Both the position numbers and the translations under genes were made by a program. Positions 22,456-31,830 of a stretch of 39,066 nucleotides of DNA are shown here, one piece after another. The stretch covers positions 1 through 39,066 of the forward strand of contig CANQGM010000016.1 of NCBI GenBank assembly GCA_947623205.1. The letters are read 5' to 3'. This stretch comes from an uncultured Clostridia bacterium. Lineage in GTDB: Bacteria > Bacillota > Clostridia > Oscillospirales > Acutalibacteraceae. The notes beneath the pieces were generated by a model. It was not told the DNA's origin. It searched no databases and worked only from the letters and a program-made list of their open reading frames with translations. Each line of letters opens with the position of its first letter. Within the stretch, counting starts at the first letter, position 1.

Positions 22456-24633
22456 CTAATTCAATGTAATACTTACTTTACTTTTAACATTATTGCTTAC
22501 ATTATTAAATAATTTTCTGAGATAGCTTTCATTTTTCTCAAATTCTTTAATAGTGCCGGAGAACACAGCGGTTTTGCAGTTTAACAAATCAGCGTTGTCG
22601 GGCATTTTGTCAATCACCAGATAATTTGCGGTTCTGTATCTTTCGGGTAAAGCTGAAATATCTGCACCTCTCGGCACAAGCAGCAAAGAGGTGGAATTTC
22701 TTTTAACATACTGATATGTAATTCCGTCTGCGTTAAATACTTCATCTGTTATGTCAGACGACAGGTAAATTGTAAAATGCACGTTTTCACCAAACGTACT
22801 CCTGCTTTGCCCGTCGTACGATGAAAGCTGCTGTTGGTTTTGACTGTCATTATCATATACCAAAATATTTGATACGTCAAACTGAGTTACAAGCTGAGGC
22901 TGAAATGACGAGTATCTGTTTTTCTCATTTGGAATTATAATATTGTCTATTCTTGTATAATTTCCGTCAAGCTCATCAAAAAAGTCCTCGCTCTTTGACA
23001 GCGAACCTCCGCAGGACAGCAAAGTTATATTTCCTCCGCTTTCAACCGAAGCGGTAACTCCGCTTCCGACCGACCAAACATTGACTTTTGCGGTATCTGA
23101 AGTGATAACCGTAAAAAATGCCCATCCCGCAATAAGAATTATGCAGGATATCAATATTGAATATTTAATATAAACGGCTTTGTTTTTTATGAAAAATCCG
23201 ATAAGAACAAGAGCCAGCGTCACAAACATCCATATATAAAAATAGATTTTATCGGTATTTACCGAGCAGTACGGAATTGATGCAAAAATTCGTTCTATAA
23301 AAACAATATATTTACTGACAAGCCCTGCCGCAAGCGCAAAAGGATAAGCTAAAAATGAGATAAACGGACAAAGGTAAAAAACAGAAGACAACAGAGCGCA
23401 CACTATAAGCACGCTTACAAACGATTCTGTCAGGAGCGAAACAATTACAACAAACGGAGATACCCTGCCGAATGCTGCCGCAGTTATAGGAACTATCCAG
23501 ACAGAGGCGGAAAGAGAAGCCGAGATCATACCCGCAGCCGATTTTGTGAATTTGCTTTTTAAATTTAATTTGGAAACAATATATCCATTAATTTTAGGCG
23601 CCCAGACTATAATTCCTGCGGTTGCCGCAAAGGATAAAACAAGTCCTATATCGCCCGAGGCATACGGATTAAAAATAGTCAGAACCAAAGCCGCAACGCC
23701 CATTGAGTTCAGTGCGTCAGCCTTGCGCAATAAAACCGTTCCGCAATAAGTTATAATAAGCATTACGCCTGAACGGACAACGGAAGAGGTAAATCCCGTG
23801 AGAGCCATAAAAGCAAAAACCGTCACGCATACGGAAACACAGATAATAATTCTGCTTTTAGTTATTTTTCTTAAAATAAACAATATAAATGACGCGACAA
23901 TTGAAAGATGCATACCCGACACTACTATTAAAAATGTAGTGCCCGTGTTCAAAAAGTCATTTCTCACATCATATGAAAGGGCCTGCTTGTCCCCCAAAAG
24001 CACCGCCTTGCAAAGAGAAGAACAGTCCTCCGGCAGCAGAGCGTCAAGCGCAGTTTTCATAGCGGTTCTTGCCGACACCGCATAATAATACAGCGTTTTC
24101 TGCTTTTCGCCTGTGCTTTCAATTGAAAAGCCATCATCTGCATAAGATTTTAGAAAAATCCCCTTGCTAATCATTGTATTTGAATCATATTTATATGTAT
24201 ATAAAGTTGAGGTCACCCTGTCAAAGGCGCCTATCTTTAAGTCTGTATATGAAATAAGGCGAATTTTCAGTTTTTCACTTTTGCCGTTTACTGTGTCTGT
24301 TTGAATAACATAAATACAGCTGCTATCATTTTTTTGAACTTCGTCACATACATAACCGCTTATTTTTAATTGTTTGTCCGAATATTTATTAACGGCAGGC
24401 AAATATGTAATATTCGTATAAAGAATAAAAGACAAGCAAGCGCATAATACCGACGCACTTGCAATTATAACAGAATACTTTCTTTGCCGTTTTACTTTTA
24501 AAAATACAAATACAGCGCCTGTAATTACAGACAACGAAATAAGCGCAATAATCAAAATACTATTGTAAAAATAAAAAACGACTGCAAGCGCTGACAAATA
24601 AGTTAAACCTATCAGTCCAAACAGTCGTTTCAT
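22456..24633 (-). CDS. comEC: DNA-uptake channel ComEC/Rec2 with a degenerate C-terminal domain
   Basis: 725 residues. Membrane helices near the N-terminus flank an OB-like exported domain (DUF4131, about 85-170). The competence domain starts with LLGDKQAL (212-219) and has FLIVVSGMHLSIV (234-246) and further helices to about 505. The C-terminal domain (516-725) has the MBL-like opening VNVWSVGSGVTASVESGG, but where ComEC normally has THPDxDH it reads IIIPNEKNRYSSF (565-577), with no metal ligands, and no second His cluster is seen. The frame is intact, so this is divergence and not a frameshift. It is expected to form the channel for single-stranded DNA entry. It lies immediately upstream of holA on the same strand. 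Confidence 0.93.
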   Translation of the reverse strand: MKRLFGLIGLTYLSALAVVFYFYNSILIIALISLSVITGAVFVFLKVKRQRKYSVIIASASVLCACLSFILYTNITYLPAVNKYSDKQLKISGYVCDEVQKNDSSCIYVIQTDTVNGKSEKLKIRLISYTDLKIGAFDRVTSTLYTYKYDSNTMISKGIFLKSYADDGFSIESTGEKQKTLYYYAVSARTAMKTALDALLPEDCSSLCKAVLLGDKQALSYDVRNDFLNTGTTFLIVVSGMHLSIVASFILFILRKITKSRIIICVSVCVTVFAFMALTGFTSSVVRSGVMLIITYCGTVLLRKADALNSMGVAALVLTIFNPYASGDIGLVLSFAATAGIIVWAPKINGYIVSKLNLKSKFTKSAAGMISASLSASVWIVPITAAAFGRVSPFVVIVSLLTESFVSVLIVCALLSSVFYLCPFISFLAYPFALAAGLVSKYIVFIERIFASIPYCSVNTDKIYFYIWMFVTLALVLIGFFIKNKAVYIKYSILISCIILIAGWAFFTVITSDTAKVNVWSVGSGVTASVESGGNITLLSCGGSLSKSEDFFDELDGNYTRIDNIIIPNEKNRYSSFQPQLVTQFDVSNILVYDNDSQNQQQLSSYDGQSRSTFGENVHFTIYLSSDITDEVFNADGITYQYVKRNSTSLLLVPRGADISALPERYRTANYLVIDKMPDNADLLNCKTAVFSGTIKEFEKNESYLRKLFNNVSNNVKSKVSITLN

Positions 24634-24671
24634 ATTATTCAGTCCTTAAAATCATTTTATACAACGCGCTT

Positions 24672-25013
24672 TTAAGCCATTTTTTCGCTTAGTAATTTAC
24701 CTGCGAGAATATGAAAATGTATATGCTTCACACTCTGGCGGGCATCGTCACCGCAGTTATTGACAATACGGTATCCGTTGGTAAGTTCAAGTTTTTTTGC
24801 AATTACGGGAATTTTTGTAAATATGTAAGAAACAATATCACAATTTGATTCGTCAATTGCGTCAGCACAGCATATGTGCTGTTTTGGCATTACAAGAATA
24901 TGCACCGGAGCCTGCGGTTCAAGGTCATAAATTGCGAGTATTTTATCATCCTCATAAACTTTTTTTGACGGGAGCGAACCTTCGACTATTTTACAAAAAA
25001 TGCAGTCTGCCAA
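24672..25013 (-). CDS. hinT: HIT-family nucleotide-binding hydrolase (HinT)
   Basis: 113 residues. The catalytic HIHFHILAG has the histidine triad at 97, 99 and 101. CIFCKI (4-9) with His46 and His97 gives the zinc site seen in many bacterial HinT proteins. Members hydrolyse AMP conjugates such as adenosine phosphoramidates. The start is a TTG (25011-25013) preceded by AAGGA. It stands between plsY (80 bp upstream) and comEC (38 bp downstream) on the same strand, without an obvious terminator in either gap. Confidence 0.94.
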   Translation of the reverse strand: MADCIFCKIVEGSLPSKKVYEDDKILAIYDLEPQAPVHILVMPKQHICCADAIDESNCDIVSYIFTKIPVIAKKLELTNGYRIVNNCGDDARQSVKHIHFHILAGKLLSEKMA

Positions 25014-25093
25014 TTTTATCGTCCTTTCAATTTATATGTAAAATAATTTACGGTAATATTTTACAGCAAATAAAAAATTGAGTCAATATGTTT

Positions 25094-25810
25094 TCAGCCT
25101 TTTTTTGCGGTGATTTTCTTTTCTTCACCCCGAATAAGTCTGCCTATGTTAGCCTTGTGTTTTATCAGCACAAAAGCTCCTATAACCAATGCGGCTATTG
25201 TTGAAAGAATTACATACGAAAGCGAGTATCCTCCGACTGAATAATCAAAAATAAATGTAAATGCAAATGTGTACGGAGCATACAAAACTGCCGAAATTAT
25301 ACTTGCCGCAGAAATGATTTTTGTTATAAGAAATACCGTGAGGAATGTTGCAATAATGCACAGGAACACCCTCCAGTCCTCCACAGCAATAAATGCGGCG
25401 GCGGTAACAACGCCTTTGCCGCCTTTAAAATGAAAATATACGGGATAAGAGTGACCTAAAATACAAAAAACACCTGCAACATACTTTCCGCAATTTACAA
25501 ATTCATTTGACAAAACCTGTGCGTCTGTCTGAACAAATGAAAATATAAGTGCGCCAAACAAAACTGCGATAACTGATTTTAACGCGTCACATACTATTGT
25601 GATAACCGCAGGGACTTTTCCCACGCTTCGCAGTACATTTGTAAATCCGGCGTTTCCGCTGCCCATCTGCCGAATATCCTGTTTTCCCTTTGTGACAACT
25701 TTTGTTACAAGCACAGCTGTATTAACGCTGCCAAGCAGATAAGCTGTAAGCGCAGCAATTAAGAAGCGCTGCCAGTTTTCCGCCATAAATGATAAGTAAA
25801 AATCCATCAT
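25094..25810 (-). CDS. plsY: Acyl-phosphate:glycerol-3-phosphate acyltransferase
   Basis: 238 residues with about five to seven membrane helices. The three family signatures are present: YLLGSVNTAVLV near residue 20, MGSGNAGFTNVLR (about 50-62), and GHSYPVYFHFKGGKGVVTAA (about 118-137). The enzyme transfers the acyl chain of acyl-phosphate to glycerol-3-phosphate, the first step of phospholipid synthesis. Its ATG overlaps the stop codon of der (ATGA, bases 25807-25810), so the two are translationally coupled. The basic C-terminus (RGEEKKITAKKG) is normal. Confidence 0.96.
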   Translation of the reverse strand: MMDFYLSFMAENWQRFLIAALTAYLLGSVNTAVLVTKVVTKGKQDIRQMGSGNAGFTNVLRSVGKVPAVITIVCDALKSVIAVLFGALIFSFVQTDAQVLSNEFVNCGKYVAGVFCILGHSYPVYFHFKGGKGVVTAAAFIAVEDWRVFLCIIATFLTVFLITKIISAASIISAVLYAPYTFAFTFIFDYSVGGYSLSYVILSTIAALVIGAFVLIKHKANIGRLIRGEEKKITAKKG

Positions 25811-27129
25811 TTTTCTCCACGCTCTCTTATGATTATTCTTATTGGCGTACCCTCAAGACCGAATGACTCACGAATTCGGTTTTCAAGGTACCGTTGATAC
25901 GAAAAGTGGAATAACTGTGCATTATTGCAGAAAAAAACAAATGTAGGCGGTTTTACCGAGGCCTGCGTCATATAGTATATTTTCAGGCGTTTGCCCTTGT
26001 CTGACGGAGGCTGCACACGCGTTGTTGCCTGTGCCAAAAGCTCGTTGAGCATACCCGTTTTTATTCTGCGCATTGACGATTGATAGCAGCTTACTATATA
26101 TTCAAACAATTTATCAATTCGCATTCCGGTTTTTGCCGAAATAAACACCTGAGGAGCATAAGACATAAACGCAAAGTCCAAGTCTATTTTTTTTCTGAAC
26201 TCCTGCATTGTTTTATCGTTCTTTTCAATTGCGTCCCATTTATTTACGGCAATAATACACGCCCTGCCCGCTTCATGCGCAAGTCCCGCTACCTTTGTAT
26301 CCTGCTCTGTAACGCCTTCTGTCGCGTCAATCATAATTACGCATACATCACTGCGTTCAATTGCCATTTTTGCGCGGATAATACTGTACTTTTCTATATT
26401 ATCATAAACTTTGCTCCGGCGGCGCAGACCTGCCGTGTCTGTAAAATTAAATTTTCCGTATTTATTTTCAACAAGCGTATCAATTGAGTCGCGCGTTGTG
26501 CCGGCTATATCTGACACTATACATCTCTCTTCATCGGTAATTTTATTTACAAGAGACGACTTCCCCGCGTTAGGCTTGCCTATTACGGCAACATTGATCA
26601 CCGTGCTGTCCTCTTCCATATCGTTATTAAAGTCAAAATATGAAAAAACCTTGTCAAGTAAATCTCCCGTACCGTGACCGTGAACAGCCGATATCTGTAC
26701 AGGGTCGCCAAGCCCTAAATTATAAAATTCATAAAATTCGGGCGAGGGTTCACCAATACTGTCACATTTATTTACACACACAATTACAGGCTTTCCCGAT
26801 TTCTGAAGCATTTGTGCAATATCCATATCGGTTGCCACCATGCCGGATTTTCCGTCCGTAACAAGCAAAATTACATTTGCGGTGTCAATGGCAAGCTGTG
26901 CCTGACGGCGCATCTGTGACAAAATTATGTCGTCCGACTTTGGTTCAATTCCGCCGGTATCGACAATAAACGCAGTTTTTCCCAGCCATTCAACCTCACC
27001 GTATATTCTGTCACGGGTAACGCCGGGTGTGTCGTCAACTATTGAAAGCCGCTGACCTATAAGCTTGTTAAAAAGGGTAGATTTCCCCACGTTTGGTCTT
27101 CCGACTATTGCAATTACATATTTGTTCAT
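25807..27129 (-). CDS. der: Ribosome-assembly GTPase Der (EngA)
   Basis: 440 residues, two tandem GTPase domains plus a KH-like domain. G1 motifs are GRPNVGKS (8-15) and GKPNAGKS (about 184-191); DTPGVTRD, DTGG, NKCD, DTAGLRR and NKWD supply the remaining G motifs of both domains. It is needed for maturation of the 50S subunit. The ATG at 27127-27129 has AAGGGGATC upstream and gives the expected length; the frame is open for 22 more codons upstream but nothing supports them. Overlaps plsY by 4 bases. The DUF512 radical SAM gene lies 104 bp upstream on the same strand. Confidence 0.97.
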   Translation of the reverse strand: MNKYVIAIVGRPNVGKSTLFNKLIGQRLSIVDDTPGVTRDRIYGEVEWLGKTAFIVDTGGIEPKSDDIILSQMRRQAQLAIDTANVILLVTDGKSGMVATDMDIAQMLQKSGKPVIVCVNKCDSIGEPSPEFYEFYNLGLGDPVQISAVHGHGTGDLLDKVFSYFDFNNDMEEDSTVINVAVIGKPNAGKSSLVNKITDEERCIVSDIAGTTRDSIDTLVENKYGKFNFTDTAGLRRRSKVYDNIEKYSIIRAKMAIERSDVCVIMIDATEGVTEQDTKVAGLAHEAGRACIIAVNKWDAIEKNDKTMQEFRKKIDLDFAFMSYAPQVFISAKTGMRIDKLFEYIVSCYQSSMRRIKTGMLNELLAQATTRVQPPSDKGKRLKIYYMTQASVKPPTFVFFCNNAQLFHFSYQRYLENRIRESFGLEGTPIRIIIRERGEK

Positions 27130-27233
27130 ATTGATCCCCTTAGTCCCCTTTTTCCACAAACAAAAATAAAATATATACGTCCTGTCTATGGGCAAATAAA
27201 GCGTATATTCAACTCAGAATAATTTATAAGTTG

Positions 27234-28541
27234 TCATTCATTAATTGTAATTACGGCATTTACAAGCTGTTCACCGTTATTATTCACCGCACATAGCGGT
27301 GTGTTAAGCTCGCGTTCAACATCATCTGTTGAAACATTGTCAAGAAACAAATCGTTTTCAAAGCGTAGCATAGATGAAGGGATTAAAAGTTTGTCTCCGA
27401 TTTTTCTGCCCTTCAGCTGAGAAATAAGGTCGCCGCCCGTAACTAATCCCGACACATTAATTCCGCCGCCGAAAAACCTGTTTACAATTCCGACTGTGTT
27501 TATTTTTATATTCGGAAATTTTTCGTTAATGTTTGCCGTAATTTCACGCATATACGGTTCTGCGCCTGTTCCGCACGCAATTGTTACTGTATGATTTAAT
27601 TTATCGTTATATTCGCAGTTTTCGAGTGAAAATTTTACATCGTCCGTTAAAAATGCTATCATCCCTACGCCGTCCTCAAGAGCACAAAAGTCCTCATAAA
27701 ATTCCGGCTCGGGGATTTTTCGTTTTGCCTTAATATAAAATTCATCGCCTGCAAAAAAAATTCTTCTGCCGTACTTTTCTTTGCACCTGTTTCCGAAATC
27801 TTCAATAATATCAAGAGTCTCGGCGGCTGTCTGCTGTGTGTACTCAACAAGCGGATACAGTCCTTCACGATATGCCGTAAGTCCAACCGGAACTATTGCC
27901 GTCATTTCAACGCCGAGATTCTCAAGGTCGGTCATTGTTCTTACAAGCTCGTCGCCGTCATTTATTCCGGGACACGACACCACCTGACAGTGAAGCGTAA
28001 TTCCTGCGTCGGCAAATCGTTTAAGATATTTAAGCGACTCTCCCGCAAAGCGGTTGTTCATTATTTTACATCTCAGCTCGGGGTTAGTTGTGTGAACAGA
28101 AACATTTATCGGGCTTATATGCATTTTTATAATTCGTTCTATCTCGTGTTCGGTAATGTTTGTTAGCGTAATATAGTTGCCAAACAAAAAAGAAAGCCTG
28201 CTGTCGTCATCTTTAAAGTAAAGCGACTCGCGCATACCTTCAGGCAGCTGGTCAATAAAGCAAAAAATACATTTATTGCGGCATGAATGCTGTTTGTCCA
28301 TAAGATAAGTTTCAAATTCAAGACCTATCTCTTCGTATTCACTCTTTATAATTTTTACGGTGCGCACTTCTCCGTTTTTGTCTTGAATTTCAAGCTCAAG
28401 CCTGCGGTTCACCTGATAAAATCTGTAATCAAGCACATCTGTGATTTCATTTGAATTAATTGATAAAAGGGTCTCGTTCTTTTTAATTCCGCATTTTTCG
28501 GCATAACTGTTTGCGGTCACATTAAATATCTTTACAGCCAC
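27234..28541 (-). CDS. DUF512 radical SAM protein with PDZ domain
   Basis: 435 residues from a GTG (28539-28541) after GGGGTGA; the frame extends 13 codons further without a site. A PDZ-like domain (about 1-65, with ANSYAEKCGIKKNETLLSIN) is followed by the radical SAM cluster motif CRNKCIFC (Cys87, 91 and 94) and the TIM-barrel-like core (PEGMRESLYFKDDDSRLSF, then SPINVSVHTT). The C-terminal part is DUF512 (TIGR03279 group). The protein binds a 4Fe-4S cluster; the substrate is unknown for the whole family. In Firmicutes it commonly neighbours der, as here, hinting at a link to ribosome or RNA maturation that is not proven. Confidence 0.9.
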   Translation of the reverse strand: MAVKIFNVTANSYAEKCGIKKNETLLSINSNEITDVLDYRFYQVNRRLELEIQDKNGEVRTVKIIKSEYEEIGLEFETYLMDKQHSCRNKCIFCFIDQLPEGMRESLYFKDDDSRLSFLFGNYITLTNITEHEIERIIKMHISPINVSVHTTNPELRCKIMNNRFAGESLKYLKRFADAGITLHCQVVSCPGINDGDELVRTMTDLENLGVEMTAIVPVGLTAYREGLYPLVEYTQQTAAETLDIIEDFGNRCKEKYGRRIFFAGDEFYIKAKRKIPEPEFYEDFCALEDGVGMIAFLTDDVKFSLENCEYNDKLNHTVTIACGTGAEPYMREITANINEKFPNIKINTVGIVNRFFGGGINVSGLVTGGDLISQLKGRKIGDKLLIPSSMLRFENDLFLDNVSTDDVERELNTPLCAVNNNGEQLVNAVITINE

Positions 28542-28606
28542 GTTTTCACCCCAATCATATTTTACACAAAAACGCCGCAATAATCAATAATAAAGGCAAA
28601 ACAAAA

Positions 28607-28630
28607 GGGCGCACAGTTCTACTGCCGCCC
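28607..28630 (-). terminator. Terminator of yceD-rpmF
   Basis: On the minus strand GGGCG/CGCCC plus an inner GCAG/CTGT stem with one bulge, followed by TTTTGTTTTG. It lies 21 bp beyond the rpmF stop codon. Confidence 0.8.
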
Positions 28631-28651
28631 ATAATGTTCAGAAAGCAAAAA

Positions 28652-28840
28652 TTACTGTTCGTCTTTCTTTACTATAACCTGTCTGCCGTTATACATACCA
28701 CAGCTTGTGCAAGCTCTGTGAGTTGCCGTTAATTCGCCGCAATTAGGGCAAACAGTAAGTTCAGGAGCGTTAAGTTTCCAAACTGTTGAACGTCTTGAGC
28801 TTTTTCTTGCGTGCGATGTTTTATTCTTTGGTACTGCCAT
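28652..28840 (-). CDS. rpmF: 50S ribosomal protein L32
   Basis: 62 residues, full length. MAVPKNKTSHARKSSRRS is the canonical N-terminus and the two Cys pairs, CPNC (31-34) and CTSC (44-47), form the zinc site of the zinc-binding form of L32 (C+ type). ATG with AAGGAGGTCATT upstream. It lies 27 bp downstream of yceD, the usual arrangement, and shares its promoter at 29411-29439. Confidence 0.98.
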   Translation of the reverse strand: MAVPKNKTSHARKSSRRSTVWKLNAPELTVCPNCGELTATHRACTSCGMYNGRQVIVKKDEQ

Positions 28841-28867
28841 TACAATGACCTCCTTACAATATTTATA

Positions 28868-29362
28868 TTAATCCATAAACTGTTTAAGTATCTCAAGCCT
28901 TGGGTCGGTTCGGCTTTTATCACAGCTACAGTCGCCCTTATTAAGATTTTGACCGCAGCTCTGGCACAGCCCCCTGCAATCTTCTTTACAAAGATTTTTT
29001 AACGGAAGCGAGAGCAGAACATCCGAAATTACAACATCGTCAAGCTCGAGTTTAAAGTCAGGAGTTTCAATATAATCGTCATTGCCGTCATTAGCCAAAG
29101 TCCGTGAAAGCCGATGGTTAAACCTCATCTTCATATTTTTTGTGTATTCCTCACAGCATCTGTCACAATTACGGGTGTAATCAAAACAGACCTCAAGTTC
29201 AAGGTCAACAAGACTTGCTCTGTTTTTAGCCGTTGCGGTAACATCAAGCGGAGTTTTGAATGGAAAAACACCGTCAATGTCAATGTTTGCAATGTCAAGT
29301 TGGTATTTAACCTGTTTTACTTCGCCGTCATTAAGAAACACGGATTTAAGTTCAAAAAGCAT
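28868..29362 (-). CDS. yceD: YceD/DUF177 family protein
   Basis: 164 residues. N-terminal beta domain with DVTATAKNRASLVDLELEV, then the Cys block FDYTRNCDRCCEEY, and near the C-terminus CKEDCRGLCQSCGQNLNKGD and CSC: the typical DUF177 metal-binding pattern. The ATG at 29360-29362 follows AGAGGTG; the frame extends 7 codons further but those codons lack a site. The E. coli and plant homologues act in 23S rRNA accumulation, and the gene is nearly always placed before rpmF as here. Confidence 0.92.
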   Translation of the reverse strand: MLFELKSVFLNDGEVKQVKYQLDIANIDIDGVFPFKTPLDVTATAKNRASLVDLELEVCFDYTRNCDRCCEEYTKNMKMRFNHRLSRTLANDGNDDYIETPDFKLELDDVVISDVLLSLPLKNLCKEDCRGLCQSCGQNLNKGDCSCDKSRTDPRLEILKQFMD

Positions 29363-29410
29363 ATTAACACCTCTTGACCGCAATAGCGCATATTAAAACA
29401 CTGTTTTATT

Positions 29411-29439
29411 ATTATACAAAATGATTATTCCTTTGTCAA
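29411..29439 (-). promoter_or_regulatory. Consensus sigma-A promoter of yceD-rpmF
   Basis: On the minus strand TTGACA (29434-29439), 17 bases, TATAAT (29411-29416), both hexamers perfect, 48 bases before the yceD ATG. A weak inverted repeat (TCAGAC/GTCTGA, 29457-29483) just upstream could end the lysR transcript. Confidence 0.9.
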
Positions 29440-29488
29440 CCGAAAAATATAATAAATCAGACAAAAATTTCATATAAGTCTGAACAGC

Positions 29489-30400
29489 TTACAAACCGTA
29501 AACATTATCCTCGCCCTTTGCGTACTTTTTTACCGCCTCCATAAATAATTTTGCGGCAGGATTTGAAATTTCTTTACTCCATGCCATAACATAGGCAATG
29601 CTGGTGTCGGCGTCGTCAATTGTAAACGAGTTGGTGTATATTGAAGATGTAAACGAAGCAAGCGACTGCGGAATAATAGAAACGCCTATGCCTGCCGATA
29701 CTGCGACATACATTGATATTAATTCATCAAACGTACTTTCAATATTCGGTGATATATGAAATGTACGCAGCAGATCCATTATCTCCATATATACTATCGG
29801 ACAAACCGATTCAGACAGCAGCAAAAGTTTTTCACTTGAAAGTTCGCCCAAACTTACACTTTTTCTCCCCGAAAATTTATAATTTTTTGATGTTACTACC
29901 GCAAGCGGTTCACAATGCGTTACTAACGATTCTATTCCCGAGCTTTCCGGCACCATATCACGCGGCATAAAACAAAAGTCATATTCGCCGCCTGTTATGG
30001 CAAGAGCACGGTCCGCTCCGTCAAGCTGGCACACATCAACTGCTATACCCGGATATTTTTCCGAAAAGTCTTCAATACACTTTGACGGAAACGCAAGCGA
30101 CGTAACATCGCAGCCTATTGTAATTTTGCCCTGTCCGCCGTCGTGCATTTGTTTAATTACGGTTTTTGCTTTCTTCAATGTGTCCACTATCTCTATTGCG
30201 TACGGCAAAAGCGTTTTTCCCTCATTTGTAATTATTACATCACGATGTGAGCGTGTAAAAAGCTGAACCTCAAATTCTTTTTCAAGCTCTCTTACATATC
30301 TGCTGACCGTTGACTGAGACACATAGTTTCGGCGTGCCGCCTCTGAAAAATTAAGCGTCTGCGCTACCGAAATAAAACAATTCAGTTGATTTATGTCCAA
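29489..30400 (-). CDS. LysR-family transcriptional regulator
   Basis: 303 residues. The N-terminal winged HTH (about 1-60, with FSEAARRNYVSQSTVSRYVRELEKEFEVQLFTR) and a periplasmic-binding-protein-like effector domain (about 90-295) are complete. TTG start (30398-30400). It is divergent from the ketosynthase operon at 30585 with 184 bp between, the standard LysR arrangement in which the protein controls the facing operon and often itself. The shared region has 7-bp arms ATGCAAA (30434-30440) and TTTGCAT (30472-30478), possibly part of its binding site. The inducer is unknown; an acyl or aromatic-acid compound made or used by the operon would be a guess. Confidence 0.92.
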   Translation of the reverse strand: MDINQLNCFISVAQTLNFSEAARRNYVSQSTVSRYVRELEKEFEVQLFTRSHRDVIITNEGKTLLPYAIEIVDTLKKAKTVIKQMHDGGQGKITIGCDVTSLAFPSKCIEDFSEKYPGIAVDVCQLDGADRALAITGGEYDFCFMPRDMVPESSGIESLVTHCEPLAVVTSKNYKFSGRKSVSLGELSSEKLLLLSESVCPIVYMEIMDLLRTFHISPNIESTFDELISMYVAVSAGIGVSIIPQSLASFTSSIYTNSFTIDDADTSIAYVMAWSKEISNPAAKLFMEAVKKYAKGEDNVYGL

Positions 30401-30489
30401 AATACTTCGCCTGTCCTTTCATTTGTACAGCTTATGCAAAAAGTAAAAAAATCTTTATATAAGCATTGATATTTGCATTATACAACCTG

Positions 30490-30518
30490 TTGAAATAATT
30501 TACCATTTTTGATATAAT
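30490..30518 (+). promoter_or_regulatory. Sigma-A promoter of the ketosynthase operon
   Basis: TTGAAA (30490-30495), 17 bases, TATAAT (30513-30518), 66 bases before the ATG at 30585. A possible lysR -10 (TATAAT on the minus strand, 30477-30482) lies just beside it, so the two transcription starts are close. Confidence 0.82.
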
Positions 30519-30584
30519 TCAATTATAGCATAACAATATGCGAAATGTAAATAACTGTTTTAAAAATATAAGGAGTTTTCGGAT

Positions 30585-31805
30585 ATGAAAAAAATTGTAA
30601 TTACCGGTATGGGCGCAGTTACGCCCCTGGGCATTGGCGTAGATACATATTGGAAAAATATTATATCGGGTATGTCGGGCATTGACACTATTAAAAGCTT
30701 TGACCCTTCGGAGCTTGCGGTACAGATAGCAGGCGAGGTCAAAAATTTTAATCCCTGCGACTATATGCCCAAGGATCTAATCAGAAAGACCGACCCGTTT
30801 ATGCAGTACGCTTATATCTCGGCGGAAGAAGCAATTAAACAGAGCAGTCTTGAAATTGACCCCAAAAGAACGGGCATAGTTATGGGAACTGCAATGAGCG
30901 GCATTGCAACAATAGCTTTTACTCAGGACGCACTTTCAGGCGCGTCTCACAAAAAAGTCGGACCAAGATTTATTCCTAAAATTCTCGGAAACATTGCCGC
31001 AGCAAACATTGCAATTGACCACAACATTCAGGGGCCGAGCTTTACGGTAAGCACTGCATGCTCATCGGGCGGCGATGCCGTTAATATGGCGTGTATGTGT
31101 ATTGAGTCAGGCAAGGCGGACGTTATGTTTGCTGTGGGCGCCGAGTCAGTGCTTTGTCCCCTTGTTATTTATTCGCTTGCCAATGCAAAGGCTCTTTCAA
31201 GAAGAAACGACACGCCAAGCAGTGCCAGCAGACCTTTTGACATTACCCGCGACGGATTTGTAATAGGCGAAGGCGGCGGCGCACTTATTCTTGAGACCGA
31301 AGAACACGCTCTTGCAAGAGGCGCAAAAATATACGGCGAAATAAAGGGCTGCGGAAATACCGACGACGCTTATCATGTTACGGCTCCCCACCCCGAAGGA
31401 CGCGGCGCAATTGAATGTATGAAACAGGCAATTGCAGACGCGGGAGTAGACGCAAGTGAAATTGGATATATTAACGCGCACGGTACAGCTACTAACAAAG
31501 GCGACGCGGTTGAAACATTTTCCATTAAAAAAGTATTCGGAGACAAAATGCCTTACGTAAGCTCAACAAAGGGTGCTACGGGTCATATGATGGGCGCAGG
31601 CGGCATTACCGAAATAATAACCTGCGTAAAAGCTATTGAAACGGGAGTAATTCCCCCTACGATAAACTTAAACGAAGTTGACCCTGAATGCGCGGGAATT
31701 GACTTTGTTGCAAATACAGCCAAAAAGGCAGACATTAAATATGCAATGTCAAATGCGTTCGGATTCGGCGGACAGAATTCCTGCATTATTGTAGGAAAAT
31801 ATTGA
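30585..31805 (+). CDS. FabF-like beta-ketoacyl-ACP synthase
   Basis: 406 residues, the length of FabF. The condensing triad is intact: Cys159 in VSTACSSGG, His299 in NAHGTATNKGD and His334 in KGATGHMMGAGG, with Lys329. It condenses malonyl-ACP with an acyl-ACP, extending the chain by two carbons. ATG with AAGGAG upstream. It heads a three-gene operon with an acyl-adenylate ligase (25 bp downstream) and a hotdog thioesterase. No fabD, fabG, fabZ or acpP is nearby, so it is likely a dedicated copy rather than the housekeeping FabF; I therefore leave the symbol empty. Alternative: the genome's only FabF, relocated. Confidence 0.9.
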   Translation: MKKIVITGMGAVTPLGIGVDTYWKNIISGMSGIDTIKSFDPSELAVQIAGEVKNFNPCDYMPKDLIRKTDPFMQYAYISAEEAIKQSSLEIDPKRTGIVMGTAMSGIATIAFTQDALSGASHKKVGPRFIPKILGNIAAANIAIDHNIQGPSFTVSTACSSGGDAVNMACMCIESGKADVMFAVGAESVLCPLVIYSLANAKALSRRNDTPSSASRPFDITRDGFVIGEGGGALILETEEHALARGAKIYGEIKGCGNTDDAYHVTAPHPEGRGAIECMKQAIADAGVDASEIGYINAHGTATNKGDAVETFSIKKVFGDKMPYVSSTKGATGHMMGAGGITEIITCVKAIETGVIPPTINLNEVDPECAGIDFVANTAKKADIKYAMSNAFGFGGQNSCIIVGKY

Positions 31806-31830
31806 TTTTATAAAGAAAGAGAAGGATTTT

